Counted from the first letter of the stretch, positions 43,767-53,211 are shown. The stretch: DNA of 64,000 bases from Deltaproteobacteria bacterium (GCA_020632995.1 JACKEN010000013.1:119398-183397), one strand, 5' to 3'. Numbers and translations are program-made. The notes: generated by a model not told the origin, from the sequence alone.

Positions 43767-45578
43767 CTACTCCACCCGGCGGACGATCAGCCGCCCCTCG
43801 TCGAAGTCCGCGATGATGCGGAGGCTGGCCCCCGCCTCCACGTCGATCTCCCCCAGCACCGCGGGCAGCACCCGGCGCAGGCTCCCGGGCCGCTCGATCG
43901 GCGGGCAGCTGGTGCCCTCGATGAGCACGGTGTGCCGGCCGGCGGAGAGCCGGTGCCCGTAGGACGGGGTGGTGCGGGTGACGATGCGCCCATCCACGGT
44001 GACGCGGCTGGAGCAGGAGCGGGTCCCGAACGCCACCGGCGCGAAGGCGAGGGGGGACGAGATCGCGGACTCGGGCCGGGGCTCGAGGCGCTGGTGGCTC
44101 CGGGCCAGGAGCGGCTCCCCGCCCTTCACCGGGGTCGGGATGGGGTCGGCCGGCCGCGGGTGCGGGGTCACGGGCGGCGGCAGGACCACGGTCGCGGTGG
44201 TGGCCACCACCTCGGGGACCGGGGGCTGGGGGTCCTCGGCAGGCTGGCTTGCCATCCGCGCTCGGAACGCGGGCACCCCCACCGCGGCCGCGATCGCGGC
44301 GGCGCCGAGCGCGGCCAGGCCCCACACCAGCCCGCGGCGGCGCGGCGGGGTCGGGCCGGCGGTCATGGTCGGGGTCGGGCGGGTTACCGCCTGGTGGGGC
44401 GCGGGGAGGTCGCCGGAGGGCCGGAGGCTCCCCCCGTGCGTCAACACGACCTGCGGGCCGCTCCCGTCGCGCACGTCGAGCGGGGTGCTGCCGGTGACCG
44501 GCTTGGCCCCGGGCTCGGGCAGGCCGGGGCCTCGGGCGAAGGTCTCGATCTTGCCGACGATCGACTGCTCGATCGCCTGGCTGATGGCGTGTGAGAAGTC
44601 CTGGGTGGCCGGCAGGTCGTCGGCCGACTGTGCCTCGATCGCGAGGGCGTCGAGGGCGCGGAGCTGGTTCACCAGGTGCCCGAGGGCCACCGCGTCGCTG
44701 TCGGGGAGCCCTGCCCGGGCCAGGGTGAGGCCCTCCGCGAAGGCAGCGGCGGTCTGGTAGCGGCGGTCCTTGTCCCGGGCGAGGGCGCTGAGTACGACCT
44801 TGTCGACCTGGGGCGGGATCTCGGGCCGCAGCACCGAGGGCGCGGTGATCGCGTGGGCCCGCATGCGGTTGCGGGTCTCGGACTCGTCCGGGGTCCAGAA
44901 CACCGGGGTGCCGGTGAGGAGCTCGAACAGGAGCAGGCCGGCCTGGTAGATGTCGGTGCGGGCGTCGATCTCGCGCCCCGCCGCCTGCTCGGGCGACATG
45001 TACCCGGTGGTGCCCTTCACCACGCCGGCCCGGGTCTTGGGCATGTCCGCCACCCCGGGCGCGGTCTTGGCGATCCCGAAGTCCAGGATCTTCACGTCGC
45101 CGTCCCGGGACACCAGGACGTTCCTCGGGTTCAGGTCGCGGTGCACCAGGCCGAGCGGGGCGCCGTCGGGGCCGCGGCGCCGGTGCGCGTAGTCGAGGCC
45201 GTGGGCCACCTCCTCCACGACGCGCACCGCGGTCCCGACCGGTACCGGGATCTGGTGGCGACGCGCCGCCTCGAGGAGGGCGAAGGCGTCGAGGCCGTCC
45301 ACCAGCTCCATGGCGATGAAGTAGGTGCCATCGACCCGGCCCAGCTCGTAGATGGCGACGATGTTGGCGTGGGTCAGCCCCACCGCGATCTTGGCTTCGG
45401 CGATGAAGCTCTGGACGAACTCGGGGTCTCGGGCGTGCTGAGGTAGGATCTGCTTGATGACGAGGTCCTTCTCGAACCCGTCGGCCCCGTACAGCTTGGC
45501 CGCGTACACCTCAGCCATGCCGCCCACGGCGATCCGGCGTGTGAGGAAGTACTTCCCGAATGTCGTGGGTTGGAACAC
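43767..45578 (-). CDS. Ser/Thr protein kinase with single membrane helix
   Basis: 603 aa from GTG 45576-45578, directly before FQPTTFGKYFLTRRI, the usual start of this kinase group. Landmarks: IAVGGMAEVYAAK glycine loop, VIKQIL (Lys 42), HRDLNPRNV (Asp 148, Asn after Leu instead of Lys), LDFGIAK (166-172), GTTGYMSPEQ. The linker contains low-complexity Pro segments, a membrane helix (GLVWGLAALGAAAIAAAVGV) and a PEGA-like C-terminal module (RVTVDGRIVTRTTPSYG, RLSAGRHTVLIEG). It faces a broken lipoprotein gene (start 45669) across 90 bp. The frame stays open upstream, but that part has no kinase-like sequence. Confidence 0.9.
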   Translation of the reverse strand: MFQPTTFGKYFLTRRIAVGGMAEVYAAKLYGADGFEKDLVIKQILPQHARDPEFVQSFIAEAKIAVGLTHANIVAIYELGRVDGTYFIAMELVDGLDAFALLEAARRHQIPVPVGTAVRVVEEVAHGLDYAHRRRGPDGAPLGLVHRDLNPRNVLVSRDGDVKILDFGIAKTAPGVADMPKTRAGVVKGTTGYMSPEQAAGREIDARTDIYQAGLLLFELLTGTPVFWTPDESETRNRMRAHAITAPSVLRPEIPPQVDKVVLSALARDKDRRYQTAAAFAEGLTLARAGLPDSDAVALGHLVNQLRALDALAIEAQSADDLPATQDFSHAISQAIEQSIVGKIETFARGPGLPEPGAKPVTGSTPLDVRDGSGPQVVLTHGGSLRPSGDLPAPHQAVTRPTPTMTAGPTPPRRRGLVWGLAALGAAAIAAAVGVPAFRARMASQPAEDPQPPVPEVVATTATVVLPPPVTPHPRPADPIPTPVKGGEPLLARSHQRLEPRPESAISSPLAFAPVAFGTRSCSSRVTVDGRIVTRTTPSYGHRLSAGRHTVLIEGTSCPPIERPGSLRRVLPAVLGEIDVEAGASLRIIADFDEGRLIVRRVE

Positions 45579-45668
45579 GGGTGTATTCCCAGGGGCGGGG
45601 GGGCGTCCGTCCTTGTGAGAACGATCATGCCCGCAGGTCTGAAAAGCCGCAATTGCCCTGCGCGGCTT

Positions 45669-47624
45669 ATGGGGAGGGAATCCCTTGGTCGACGGGGCGT
45701 CGGAGCGCTGTTCCTGGCGCTCCTGGCCGCGGGCTGCACCCGCACCCTGGACCTCGAGGTCGCCCTCACCTCGCCTGAGAGCCCGGATCCGTTCGTCGGC
45801 GTGTCGACCGTGCGGCTGTCCGGCGTCCTCAGGACCGGGCCGGTGGTGGTGGGCGAGGGGCGCTGGGATCAGGGGCCGCTCCCGTTCCCGGGCACCCTCG
45901 ACGCCCGAATACGGCGCCTCGTCGTGGAGGGCCTCGACGCGGACGGGGCGCTCGTGGCCTCCGGCGTCTCGCCGCCGCTCGACCTGCTCACCGATCCCCC
46001 CGAGGGGCGCCTCGAGATCCTCTTCACCCGAGTCGGGGCCCTGAGCCGGGTGGGCGACGGCGGCGCGCCTCGAGACGGCGCGGGCCTGGAGGCGCTGGGC
46101 CTGCCGGACGGGCGGGTGCTCTTCGCGGGGGGCCGGCGCCCCGACGGCTGCCCAGGCCCCACCGAGGTGCGCGCTGAGCGCAGCAGAGATTAAGGTGCAG
46201 GCCCGCTCCTCGCTCCGGGCCGAGCGGGGCGGCTCACCCTGGTGGCCCTGCCCGATGGTGCAGTGCTCGCGGTGGGGGTGGACGCCGCAGGGGTGCGCCG
46301 ACAGCACCCCCGCGCAGGGCCTTGCGCCTGGATCCCGGCTTCAACACCACCCAGACCTTCCCCTGGACGCCCCGGTACGGCAGGGGCCGGCGTCGCCGCA
46401 GTGGACGCGAGCCTGGTGGTGCTCGCGCGGGGGCGAGGCGCCTCGACCTACCAGCCACGGTGGTGGGGCTCGATCCGGCACCGGCGAGTCACTTGCGTCC
46501 TCCAGGGCGCTCGACGGGCCGCAGGCCCCGCCGCGGTAAGCCACCTCGGTGGCGGGCAGGTGCTTCCTGGCCGGCGGGCGCTCGGCCGCGGAGCCGAGCC
46601 CTCACCGACGCCTCGGTGTTCGTCGCGCCGCGAAGAACTGCGCGCTGAGCACCCGCGTGCCCCTCGCCACCGCGGTCACTCCCGCCGCCGCCGTCACGGC
46701 CGGGAACATGGTGTTGGTGGGGGGCGAGCGCAGGGCCAGGCGTGCGCGCCAGTGCGGTCAGTCGCGGTGGGGCTCGAGACCTCCACCCCGCTCGGCGACA
46801 CAGGCCTGCTCACCGCCCTCACCGCCTCGGTGGGCGCCGCGCCCCTTGCCAGTGGCGCTCGGCGACGCCTCGCTCCCTCGTGCTGCCGGAATGGCGGCGA
46901 CCCGCAGTGGGTGCGCCTGCTCCCGCTCCAGCTCGGCCCGGCTGGCGGTGCTGAGGGGCGCACGTCCAGGGGCCTGGTGGGGGCGTCAGCCCCAGACAGG
47001 CGCGCCTGGCTCGGGACCCCGCGGGGGCGCTTCGTGTTCGATCCCGGTCCGGCCTCGGTGCTCGGCCCGCCGCCTACGGCGACCGCCTGGTGCTGGACTC
47101 CGCCGTCCCCCGCGCGCACCGGCCTCGGCCTGTGGCCGCTTCCGGGCCTCGTCCTGGCAGCTCACCACCGGGGGCCTGGAGGCGCTGCCCCCAGGCGCGC
47201 GCCACCGGGCCTCTCCAGCCCTCGGGTGGGCGGTCCTCTCTCTCTGAGGGCGCAGTGGGGACTTCGAGGCTCGAGGTCGAGAGCTGCGCCTCGGGTGGGG
47301 TCGCAAGCTGCCTTGCTCTTCAGGCTCGCCGATGGGGAGCATGACCACGTGACCCTGGTGGGGCGCGGCGGTGGGGCGCTCCGAGGGGCCGGAGCCAGGG
47401 GGCGTCAGTGGCGTGCGCCTCCCGCCGCCGCGAGCCTGACCACCCCGCGGATGCACACGGTGCGGCTCACGCGCGTCGGCGAGGTGGTGGAGCTGGACGT
47501 CGACGCGGACGGCACGGTGGAGCTGTCCTGCGCGTTGACCGGCGCACCCGAAGGTCATGTGGGGGTGGGGGTGGTGACGGGGCAGGTGACCTTCGGCCGG
47601 GTGCGCCTGACCGCGCTGGACTGA
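45669..47624 (+). pseudogene. Decayed lipoprotein gene (kelch-like repeats)
   Basis: A proper lipoprotein start exists (ATG 45669, lipobox LLAAGC) and the frame reads well to about 46150 (LGLPDGRVLFAGGRRPDG, a kelch-like blade). It then meets an in-frame TAA at 46191. Blade-like peptides reappear downstream but in alternating frames: VALPDGAVLAVGVD and AGVAAVDASLVVLARG in frame with the start, FNTTQTFPWTPRYG and MVLVGGERR in other frames. The last 100 codons (HTVRLTRVGEVVELDVDADG, VTFGRVRLTALD) are again in the first frame, ending at 47624. At least two or three indels plus a stop are needed to explain this. The alternative is clustered sequencing errors, less likely because all neighbours read through cleanly. 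Confidence 0.75.
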
Positions 47625-47644
47625 ACCCGCGAGAGCGGTCGGGA

Positions 47645-47672
47645 GTACCAAAAGGTACGTTCGACGCGTCGA
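47645..47672. promoter_or_regulatory. Paired palindromes upstream of mscS
   Basis: GTACC-AAAA-GGTAC (47645-47658) is followed two bases later by the perfect 12-bp palindrome TCGACGCGTCGA (47661-47672). They lie in the 117-bp gap between the broken lipoprotein gene and mscS. They could be an operator for the channel gene or a terminator remnant of the upstream gene. Confidence 0.4.
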
Positions 47673-47718
47673 GTGTGTGCGAATCGTCCAGGGCCCGGGA
47701 AACGGCTCGACGTGGGTC

Positions 47719-47735
47719 AGGAGGCTTGTTAAGCC
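47719..47735 (+). promoter_or_regulatory. Ribosome site with hairpin spacer before mscS
   Basis: AGGAGG (47719-47724) is the best ribosome site before mscS but lies 17 bases from the ATG, too far in linear distance. GGCTT-GTT-AAGCC (47723-47735) between them can fold and shorten the gap, though it shares two G residues with the ribosome site. A folded spacer or regulated start is possible. Confidence 0.35.
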
Positions 47736-47741
47736 GCGCAC

Positions 47742-48572
47742 ATGCCGGACCTAGATCCCGCCCTGATCACCATGGCGACGGACTATGTCACCCGCATCGT
47801 CGGTGTCGTCGTCGCCCTCTTCATCGCCCTGATCGTCGCCGGCTGGATTCGCCGGCTGGTCCTGAAGGCCACAGAGAAGGCCAAGGTCGACATCACCCTG
47901 GGCAAGTTCTTCGCCAACGCCGCGCGCTATGCGGTGTTGACCCTCGCCGTCATCGCCTGCCTCGGGGTGTTCGGCATCGAGACCACCAGCTTCGCCGCGG
48001 TCATCGGCGCCGCCGGCCTCGCAATCGGCCTTGCGTTCCAGGGGAGCCTCTCGAACCTGGCGTCGGGGGTGATGCTCCTGATGTTCCGCCCCTTCAAGGT
48101 GGGCGACGTGGTGAAGACCGCGGGCGAGATCGGGAAGGTGGACGAGATCGAGCTGTTCACCACCCGCCTCATCACCCCGGACAACCGGATGATCATCATC
48201 CCGAACAGCGCGGTGTTCGGCGGCACGATCGAGAACATCACCTTCTTCGACACCCGCCGGGTGGACGTCGACGTGGGCACTGTCTACAGCGCCGACCTCG
48301 ACGCCACCCGCAAGGTGCTCGAGGACGCGGTGGCGGCGGTGGAGCACCTGCCGGAGCCCGCGCCCCAGGTGTTCCTCGACGTGCTCGGGGACTCGGCGAT
48401 CCTCTGGAAGGTGCGGGTGTGGACCAACACCCCGGACTACTGGGCCGTACGGGAGAAGCTCACCCGGGCCATCAAGACCAAGCTGGACGCGGCGGGGATC
48501 GGGATCCCGTTCCCGCAGATGGACGTCCATCTGGACCCTCAGCTCGTGGACGCGATGAAGCGCACGGCCTGA
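47742..48572 (+). CDS. mscS: Small-conductance mechanosensitive channel
   Basis: 276 aa, close to E. coli MscS (286). Three membrane segments: ITMATDYVTRIVGVVVALFI, a second near FFANAARYAVLTLAVIAC, and the pore helix with the Gly/Ala packing pattern AAGLAIGLAFQGSLSN followed by LMFRPFKVGD. The beta domain with RMIIIPNSAVFGGTI and the C-terminal alpha/beta vestibule (KVRVWTNTPDYWAVREKLTR) are present. It releases small solutes when membrane tension rises on osmotic downshock. Single gene; a barrel protein follows 29 bp later on the same strand. Confidence 0.93.
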   Translation: MPDLDPALITMATDYVTRIVGVVVALFIALIVAGWIRRLVLKATEKAKVDITLGKFFANAARYAVLTLAVIACLGVFGIETTSFAAVIGAAGLAIGLAFQGSLSNLASGVMLLMFRPFKVGDVVKTAGEIGKVDEIELFTTRLITPDNRMIIIPNSAVFGGTIENITFFDTRRVDVDVGTVYSADLDATRKVLEDAVAAVEHLPEPAPQVFLDVLGDSAILWKVRVWTNTPDYWAVREKLTRAIKTKLDAAGIGIPFPQMDVHLDPQLVDAMKRTA

Positions 48573-48601
48573 GTTCGTTTCGCAGTGGAGAAACAGAACC
48601 T

Positions 48602-49651
48602 ATGAACGCTCTTCGACTCGCTCAATCCCATGGCCTGTCCCTCGCGGCGGGCATCGCGCTGCTGGCGGCGACCGCCCCGGCGTTCGCGCAGACCGAGGTC
48701 CTCAAGGAGGAGGACACCAAGACCAAGGCGCTGACCAAGACCAGCACCACCGTGCCCGACGGGTGGAAGGTGTCGGCGAAGCTGGGGCTGTCGGCCAACC
48801 TGATGACCACCAACGCCAACGCGGCGGCGGCGGGCGCCGGTCAGGAGGGTGTGTCCTTTCAGTTCGGTATCGTGTTGGGGGCCGACGCGAACCTGAAGAT
48901 GGGGCAGCACGGCTGGGACAACAAGCTCAGCGTCCAGCAGGGGCAGACCAAGACCCCCAACATCGCCTCCTTCGTCAAGAGCGTCGACAACCTGGAGCTC
49001 ATCAGCACCTACTTCTATCGCTTCCAGAACCCGGAGTGGCTCGGGCCGTTCGCGCGGGCGCGCCTGCAGACCCAGCTGTTCAAGGGCTACCTGGTCCGCG
49101 AGACCGACGTGACGGTCGTTAGGGGCGCAGAGGAGGAGAAGCGCCCCGCCCAGTCGAAGATCCCGCTCACCAGCTCGTTTGAGCCCCTGGTGCTCCGGCA
49201 GTCGGCCGGTATGTTCGCTCGCCCCTGGCAGCGGGACGACGTCAAGCTGGATGCCAAGGTCGGCCTCGGTGTGCAGGAAATCCTGGTGCGCGATGGCTAC
49301 GTGGTGCAAAAGGTGGAGGACGACGTCATCACCCTGAAGCAGCTCGAGAGCTCGGTGAACGCCGGTGCGGAGCTGGAGCTCAACCTCGAGGGCGTCCTGG
49401 TGAAGGACCTCCTGACCTGGAAGGCGGGCGCCAACTTCTTCCTCCCGATCATCACCAACGCCGAGGTCGACGGCAAGAAGGCGAACGGGTTCGACTACCT
49501 GAACACCGACATCCAGGCCGGGCTCTCACTGAAGGTGGTCAAGGGGCTGTCGGTCGATTACCAGCTCCTGCTCCGAAAGGTGCCGTTGATCGTGGACGGC
49601 TTCCAGGTCCAGCACGGCCTGGTCTTCTCGGCCGGCTTCGACATCCTGTAG
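48602..49651 (+). CDS. Outer-membrane beta-barrel protein
   Basis: 349 aa from ATG 48602 with a GGAGAA site upstream. Signal peptide LAAGIALLAATAPAFA-Q. A short charged segment rich in Lys/Thr follows (KEEDTKTKALTKTSTTV), then repeated strand pairs with polar/hydrophobic alternation (WKVSAKLGLSANLMTT, FQFGIVLGADANLKMGQHGW, SSVNAGAELELNLEG, VQHGLVFSAGFDIL at the end). The layout resembles the DUF3078-type outer-membrane family. No known substrate. It is likely cotranscribed with mscS. Confidence 0.75.
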   Translation: MNALRLAQSHGLSLAAGIALLAATAPAFAQTEVLKEEDTKTKALTKTSTTVPDGWKVSAKLGLSANLMTTNANAAAAGAGQEGVSFQFGIVLGADANLKMGQHGWDNKLSVQQGQTKTPNIASFVKSVDNLELISTYFYRFQNPEWLGPFARARLQTQLFKGYLVRETDVTVVRGAEEEKRPAQSKIPLTSSFEPLVLRQSAGMFARPWQRDDVKLDAKVGLGVQEILVRDGYVVQKVEDDVITLKQLESSVNAGAELELNLEGVLVKDLLTWKAGANFFLPIITNAEVDGKKANGFDYLNTDIQAGLSLKVVKGLSVDYQLLLRKVPLIVDGFQVQHGLVFSAGFDIL

Positions 49652-49679
49652 GCCCAGGGCGTCACATCGCGCTTGCCCA

Positions 49680-49709
49680 GGCGAGCCGGCTCGCGTAGCC
49701 GGCCTCGCC
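49680..49709 (+). promoter_or_regulatory. Hairpin abutting the ychF start codon
   Basis: GGCGAGCCGGCT (49680-49691) pairs with AGCCGG-c-CTCGCC (49697-49709) over 12 bp with one bulged C and a CGCGT loop. Its last base is directly before the ATG at 49710, in the place a ribosome site should occupy; no Shine-Dalgarno is visible. Confidence 0.55.
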
Positions 49710-50810
49710 ATGGGATTCACCTGCGGCATCGTGGGCCTGCCCAACGTCGGCAAGTCCACCATCTTCAACGCGCTCACCTCGGCCGGTGCCGCGGCAAGCA
49801 ACTTCCCCTTCTGCACCATCGAGCCCAACACCGGCGTCGTGCCGGTGCCGGACCCGCGCCTGTGGGCGATCGCGGAGTACGTGCCCCCCGAGAAGGTGGT
49901 GCCCACGAGCATGACCTTCGTGGACATCGCGGGCCTGGTGAAGGGCGCCAGCAAGGGCGAGGGCCTCGGCAACCAGTTCCTCGGCCACATCCGGAGCACG
50001 AGCGCGGTCGCCCACGTGGTCCGCTGCTTCGAGGACGACGACATCGTGCACGTGGACGGCGACGTGGATCCTGTGCGCGACGCCGAGATCATCGACACCG
50101 AGCTGATGCTCGCCGACCTCGAGTCGGTGGAGCGCCGCATCGCCAACGTCGAGAAGAAGGCCCGCTCCGGCGACAAGGACAGCAAGCTCGACCTCGCCGC
50201 GCTCCAGGAGGTGAAGGCGGGCCTCGAGGCCGGCAAGCCGGTGCGCGCCCTCGGCCTCGCCCCTGACATGCTCGCGCGGGTGAAGGACCTCAACCTCATC
50301 ACCCAGAAGCCGGTGATGTACGTGGCCAACGTGGCCGAGGCGCACCTCGCGGATCCGAATGCGTGCGTGCACTACCGGCGGATCGTCGAGCACGCGAAGC
50401 AGGAGGGCGCCGAGGTGGTGGCCCTGTGCGGCCGCATCGAGGCCGAGCTGAGCGAGCTGGAGGACGCGGAGCGGGCGGAGTTCCTCGAGCACATCGGCTT
50501 GTCGGAGTCCGGGCTGAACCGAGTCATCCGCGCGGGCTACAAGCTGTTGAACCTGTGCACGTACTTCACTGCGGGTGAGAAGGAGGTCCGGGCGTGGACC
50601 TTCAAGCAGGGGTGGACCGCGCCCCAGTGTGCGGGCGTCATCCACTCGGACTTCGAGCGTGGGTTCATCCGGGCTGAGGTGTATGGGTATGACGACTTGA
50701 TGAAGTTCAAGTCGGAGGCGGCGATCAAGGAGGCGGGGGCGCTGCGGGTGGAGGGCAAGGCTTACGTCGCTCGGGATGGCGACGTGATGCACTTCAGGTT
50801 TAACGTCTGA
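49710..50810 (+). CDS. ychF: YchF/OLA1-family ribosome-binding ATPase
   Basis: 366 aa, typical length. P-loop GLPNVGKST (9-17), G3-like DIAGLVKGASKGEGLGN, and NVAE in place of the GTPase NKxD at G4 (MYVANVAE), the residue change that gives this Obg relative ATP preference. The central coiled-coil is at about residues 135-200, and the C-terminal TGS domain contains LLNLCTYFTAGEKEVRAW and a C-terminal EVYGYDDLM...GKAYVARDGDVMHF pattern. YchF binds ribosomes and is a redox/stress-related negative regulator. Preceded by a hairpin rather than a ribosome site and followed by two strong hairpins. Confidence 0.95.
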   Translation: MGFTCGIVGLPNVGKSTIFNALTSAGAAASNFPFCTIEPNTGVVPVPDPRLWAIAEYVPPEKVVPTSMTFVDIAGLVKGASKGEGLGNQFLGHIRSTSAVAHVVRCFEDDDIVHVDGDVDPVRDAEIIDTELMLADLESVERRIANVEKKARSGDKDSKLDLAALQEVKAGLEAGKPVRALGLAPDMLARVKDLNLITQKPVMYVANVAEAHLADPNACVHYRRIVEHAKQEGAEVVALCGRIEAELSELEDAERAEFLEHIGLSESGLNRVIRAGYKLLNLCTYFTAGEKEVRAWTFKQGWTAPQCAGVIHSDFERGFIRAEVYGYDDLMKFKSEAAIKEAGALRVEGKAYVARDGDVMHFRFNV

Positions 50811-50889
50811 AATCGCCGACCGGCTGGCGCCGGCGGCGATTTCGGGCCCGCGATGGAGCGGACGGCTTCGCCGCCGCTCATCGCGGGCC
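50809..50889. terminator. Two adjacent long hairpins after ychF
   Basis: First: GAAATCGCCG and CCGGC (50809-50824) with GCCGG and CGGCGATTTC (50829-50843), 15 bp with one bulged A, starting inside the ychF stop codon. Second, two bases later: GGCCCGCGAT, GAGCGG, CGGC (50845-50866) with GCCG, CCGCTC, ATCGCGGGCC (50870-50889), 20 bp with two single-base bulges and a TTC loop. The 77 bases after them to the next (broken) gene hold no gene. Confidence 0.6.
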
Positions 50890-50966
50890 GGCGCGGTCCG
50901 ACGGCTGGCGCCGCGGCCCAGCCTTCTTTGGTGGGGTTTGGTTGGGGGCTTGGGCGTGGGGGTTCT

Positions 50967-53211
50967 TCAGGGCGCCAGGTGCATCTTGCGACCGTCAGCG
51001 AGAGCCAGTGCGATGAATTGCGGGCTCCGCTCAGGAATCCCAGGAATCGTTGGTGTAGGATTACCCGTGACGTTCATGTCGTTGGCGGTCTCTATGACGT
51101 CGCCAGCGCGCAGGCGACCGGCGCGATGCGCAGTGAGTTTGGGGGTGACCGTTCCGACGACCAGCGGGTGGTCGATGGCGTGTGGTTCGTCGCGCCCGCG
51201 ATGGTGAGGCCCCATTCGATGCCGCTCAGGGGTGCGGCCATCAGCTCGACCGGCGGAGGTCAGACTTCGCCTGGGCGGAGCACGACGCCAGTAGAGTCAG
51301 CAGCAGGAGAGTGTAGCCGGTACCTGCAGGGGCCCGCCGAAGTACAGGTCGATTCGTCCCCGGCGGTGCCCTCACCTCAGCGCCCATTCGCCCCGGAGCC
51401 GGCGCCTATCTCGCCCAGGAACGGCGGCCCTCCCTCCAGGTCGGGCATCACGCCGACGCCAGCGACGCCGTTCCGGTGTCGACGTCGGCAAACCTCCCTC
51501 GGATCGTGGCGGGATTCAGGACCAACTGGACGTCGGTCTGGGAGCGGTTGTCGGTGAGGTCGAGTCTTCGTCGCGCGCCGAGAACACGTCCCGCCGGTTT
51601 GGCATCGAGCACGTAGGCGTCGGCGGAGAGAGGCCTTCGATGCGCCATGGGCCGAGCGGTCGAAGAAGCGCTCGCTAACCGCCTTTCGCTCCGGACAGGA
51701 GGATTATGAACTGCGGGGACGATTGCCGTCTCCGCTGGACCACAGTGCCAGAGGCATCCCTCGCGAAGCACGAGGCTCGGCGCGGTCCCAGTGCGCACGC
51801 CGCCTTCGACCGTCTCCGTGTCGTCTGGCCGACCTGCACGACCAAGTGTAGCGACCCTCTCGCAGTCCACCGGATCTCGAAGGCGCCCTCTTCAATGGTG
51901 ATCATAGCGGGTCTCGATGAGCGCGAGCGCGCCTGCGACCTCGAGCGACGTCCGTCGGATCATCGCTTTCGAGAACCGCGGCCACGAACACGTCCGGTGC
52001 CGGGTTCTTGTCCGCGTCGACCACTCGTCCGGAGATGGCGCCGGCCGGACGCCGCGCCTCGGAGGGTGATGTGCTTCTCCTCAGCAGCAGGCGAAAGGTC
52101 GACCGCGGCCTCGGCCTCGACGCTCGGACCGTCCACCGGCCGCCAACGACTGCAGTGAATTGGCCGACCGCGTCGGTGTAGGTATCGCATGGCTCTGGAG
52201 TTCTCGTCGTGGTTCCTCCAGGACCACGGAGACAGCGAGCCACCACCGCCACCGACCAGGCGCGGTCGACCTCGACGATGATGTGTCGCGCGGCGGTGTC
52301 GGGTAGCCGACAGCCACGGTTCCCGAAGCAGCTCCGCCACCGATCGCTCGCGATGGATAGCCGGTAGCGACCCGGCGCCAGGCCGCGGAGGACGAACTCT
52401 CCGCCGATGTCGGACTCAGTGCTGATGCGCTCGTTCGATATCTCGATGTCGTCGGCTTCGGCTGGACGCCAGCGTCCGGGACGGCGCTCGTGATGGATGT
52501 CGACGACCCGCCCTCTCGCACCGCAGATGCAGGCGTCAAGACGATGGTCAAGCCGTCGCTTGGCCCGATCAGGTGCGGCGTTTGCAGCATAGCCTTCGAG
52601 CGCAGCCGCGACCACGGGTGGACCTGCATCGGCCCAGATGCGGAAAACCGACGCTCGTCGTCCAGCGCCGACGGTCGAAGCCCGCGCTCCCCGTCCAGCG
52701 CAGACGCGCGCCCCGACGATGGGACCTCGAAGCGATCCTCGACGAACCCGGAGACGACACCGCCACCGGCCCGAGTCTGAATCGAACGTCAGCGACCACC
52801 TCGGTCGCGCGGAATCAGCGACCTCCGGACTGTCGACCGCTGCGTAGCCTTCGGCCGACGCAGCTTGATCGATACGCCTCGGCCTGCAGGCCTGAGACCT
52901 CGAAAGCGGCCGTCGTCGTTCGAGGCCATACACCGGTTCGCGGTCCCACGACATGCCTGCAGGTCTGCACCATGCACTCTCCGCCCGGAGACAGCAGCTC
53001 CAGATTGGAGTACGCAGCCGGCGACCATCCGTGCGGAGCGGTTGCGCCGTGGGTTCGCCGCGGGATTGGAGCGCGGCGAGTCGACGGTGCTCGCGCCCGC
53101 CTTGGTCTCTCGTGCTGCGGCATCGAAGAGCGGCGGCCTCTCGCTGAACACGAGGTACCCGCAGACGACTGCCAGGACGATTCCTACGGCGACCCACGTC
53201 TTGCCCATCAT
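50967..53211 (-). pseudogene. Decayed gene: carboxypeptidase-regulatory-like repeats with C-terminal PDZ
   Basis: Read on the minus strand, an intact start is visible (53211: MGKTWVAVGIVLAVVCGYLV, a membrane anchor). It is followed by VAGCVLQSGAAVSG, then ARGRVVDIHHERRPGRW with GEFVLRGLAPGRYRLSIASD and AGAISGRVVDADKNPAPDVF. These are two or more carboxypeptidase-regulatory-like beta domains, in alternating frames. Further down are AYVLDAKPAGR, QLVLNPATIRGRFADVD and GVGVMPDLEGGPPFLGEIG. The end is a PDZ half, LRAGDVIETANDMNV and FIALALADGRKMHLAP followed by a stop at 50967. No frame joins these parts, so several indels have accumulated. The region also looks less GC-rich than its neighbours, as expected for decay. 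Confidence 0.72.

Noticed and set aside
46242..47624. Open frame of 460 codons taken as an intact gene
   Set aside because: Long stretches are Arg/Pro/Gly-rich shadow sequence; only the start and end carry protein-like pattern, so it is part of a broken gene.
50853..51557. Plus-strand frame of 234 codons
   Set aside because: Begins inside a hairpin and shows no domain; overlaps the PDZ end of the pseudogene on the other strand.
51706..52158. Plus-strand frame of 150 codons
   Set aside because: No recognisable domain; minus-strand peptides of a decayed regulatory-domain protein explain the region better.
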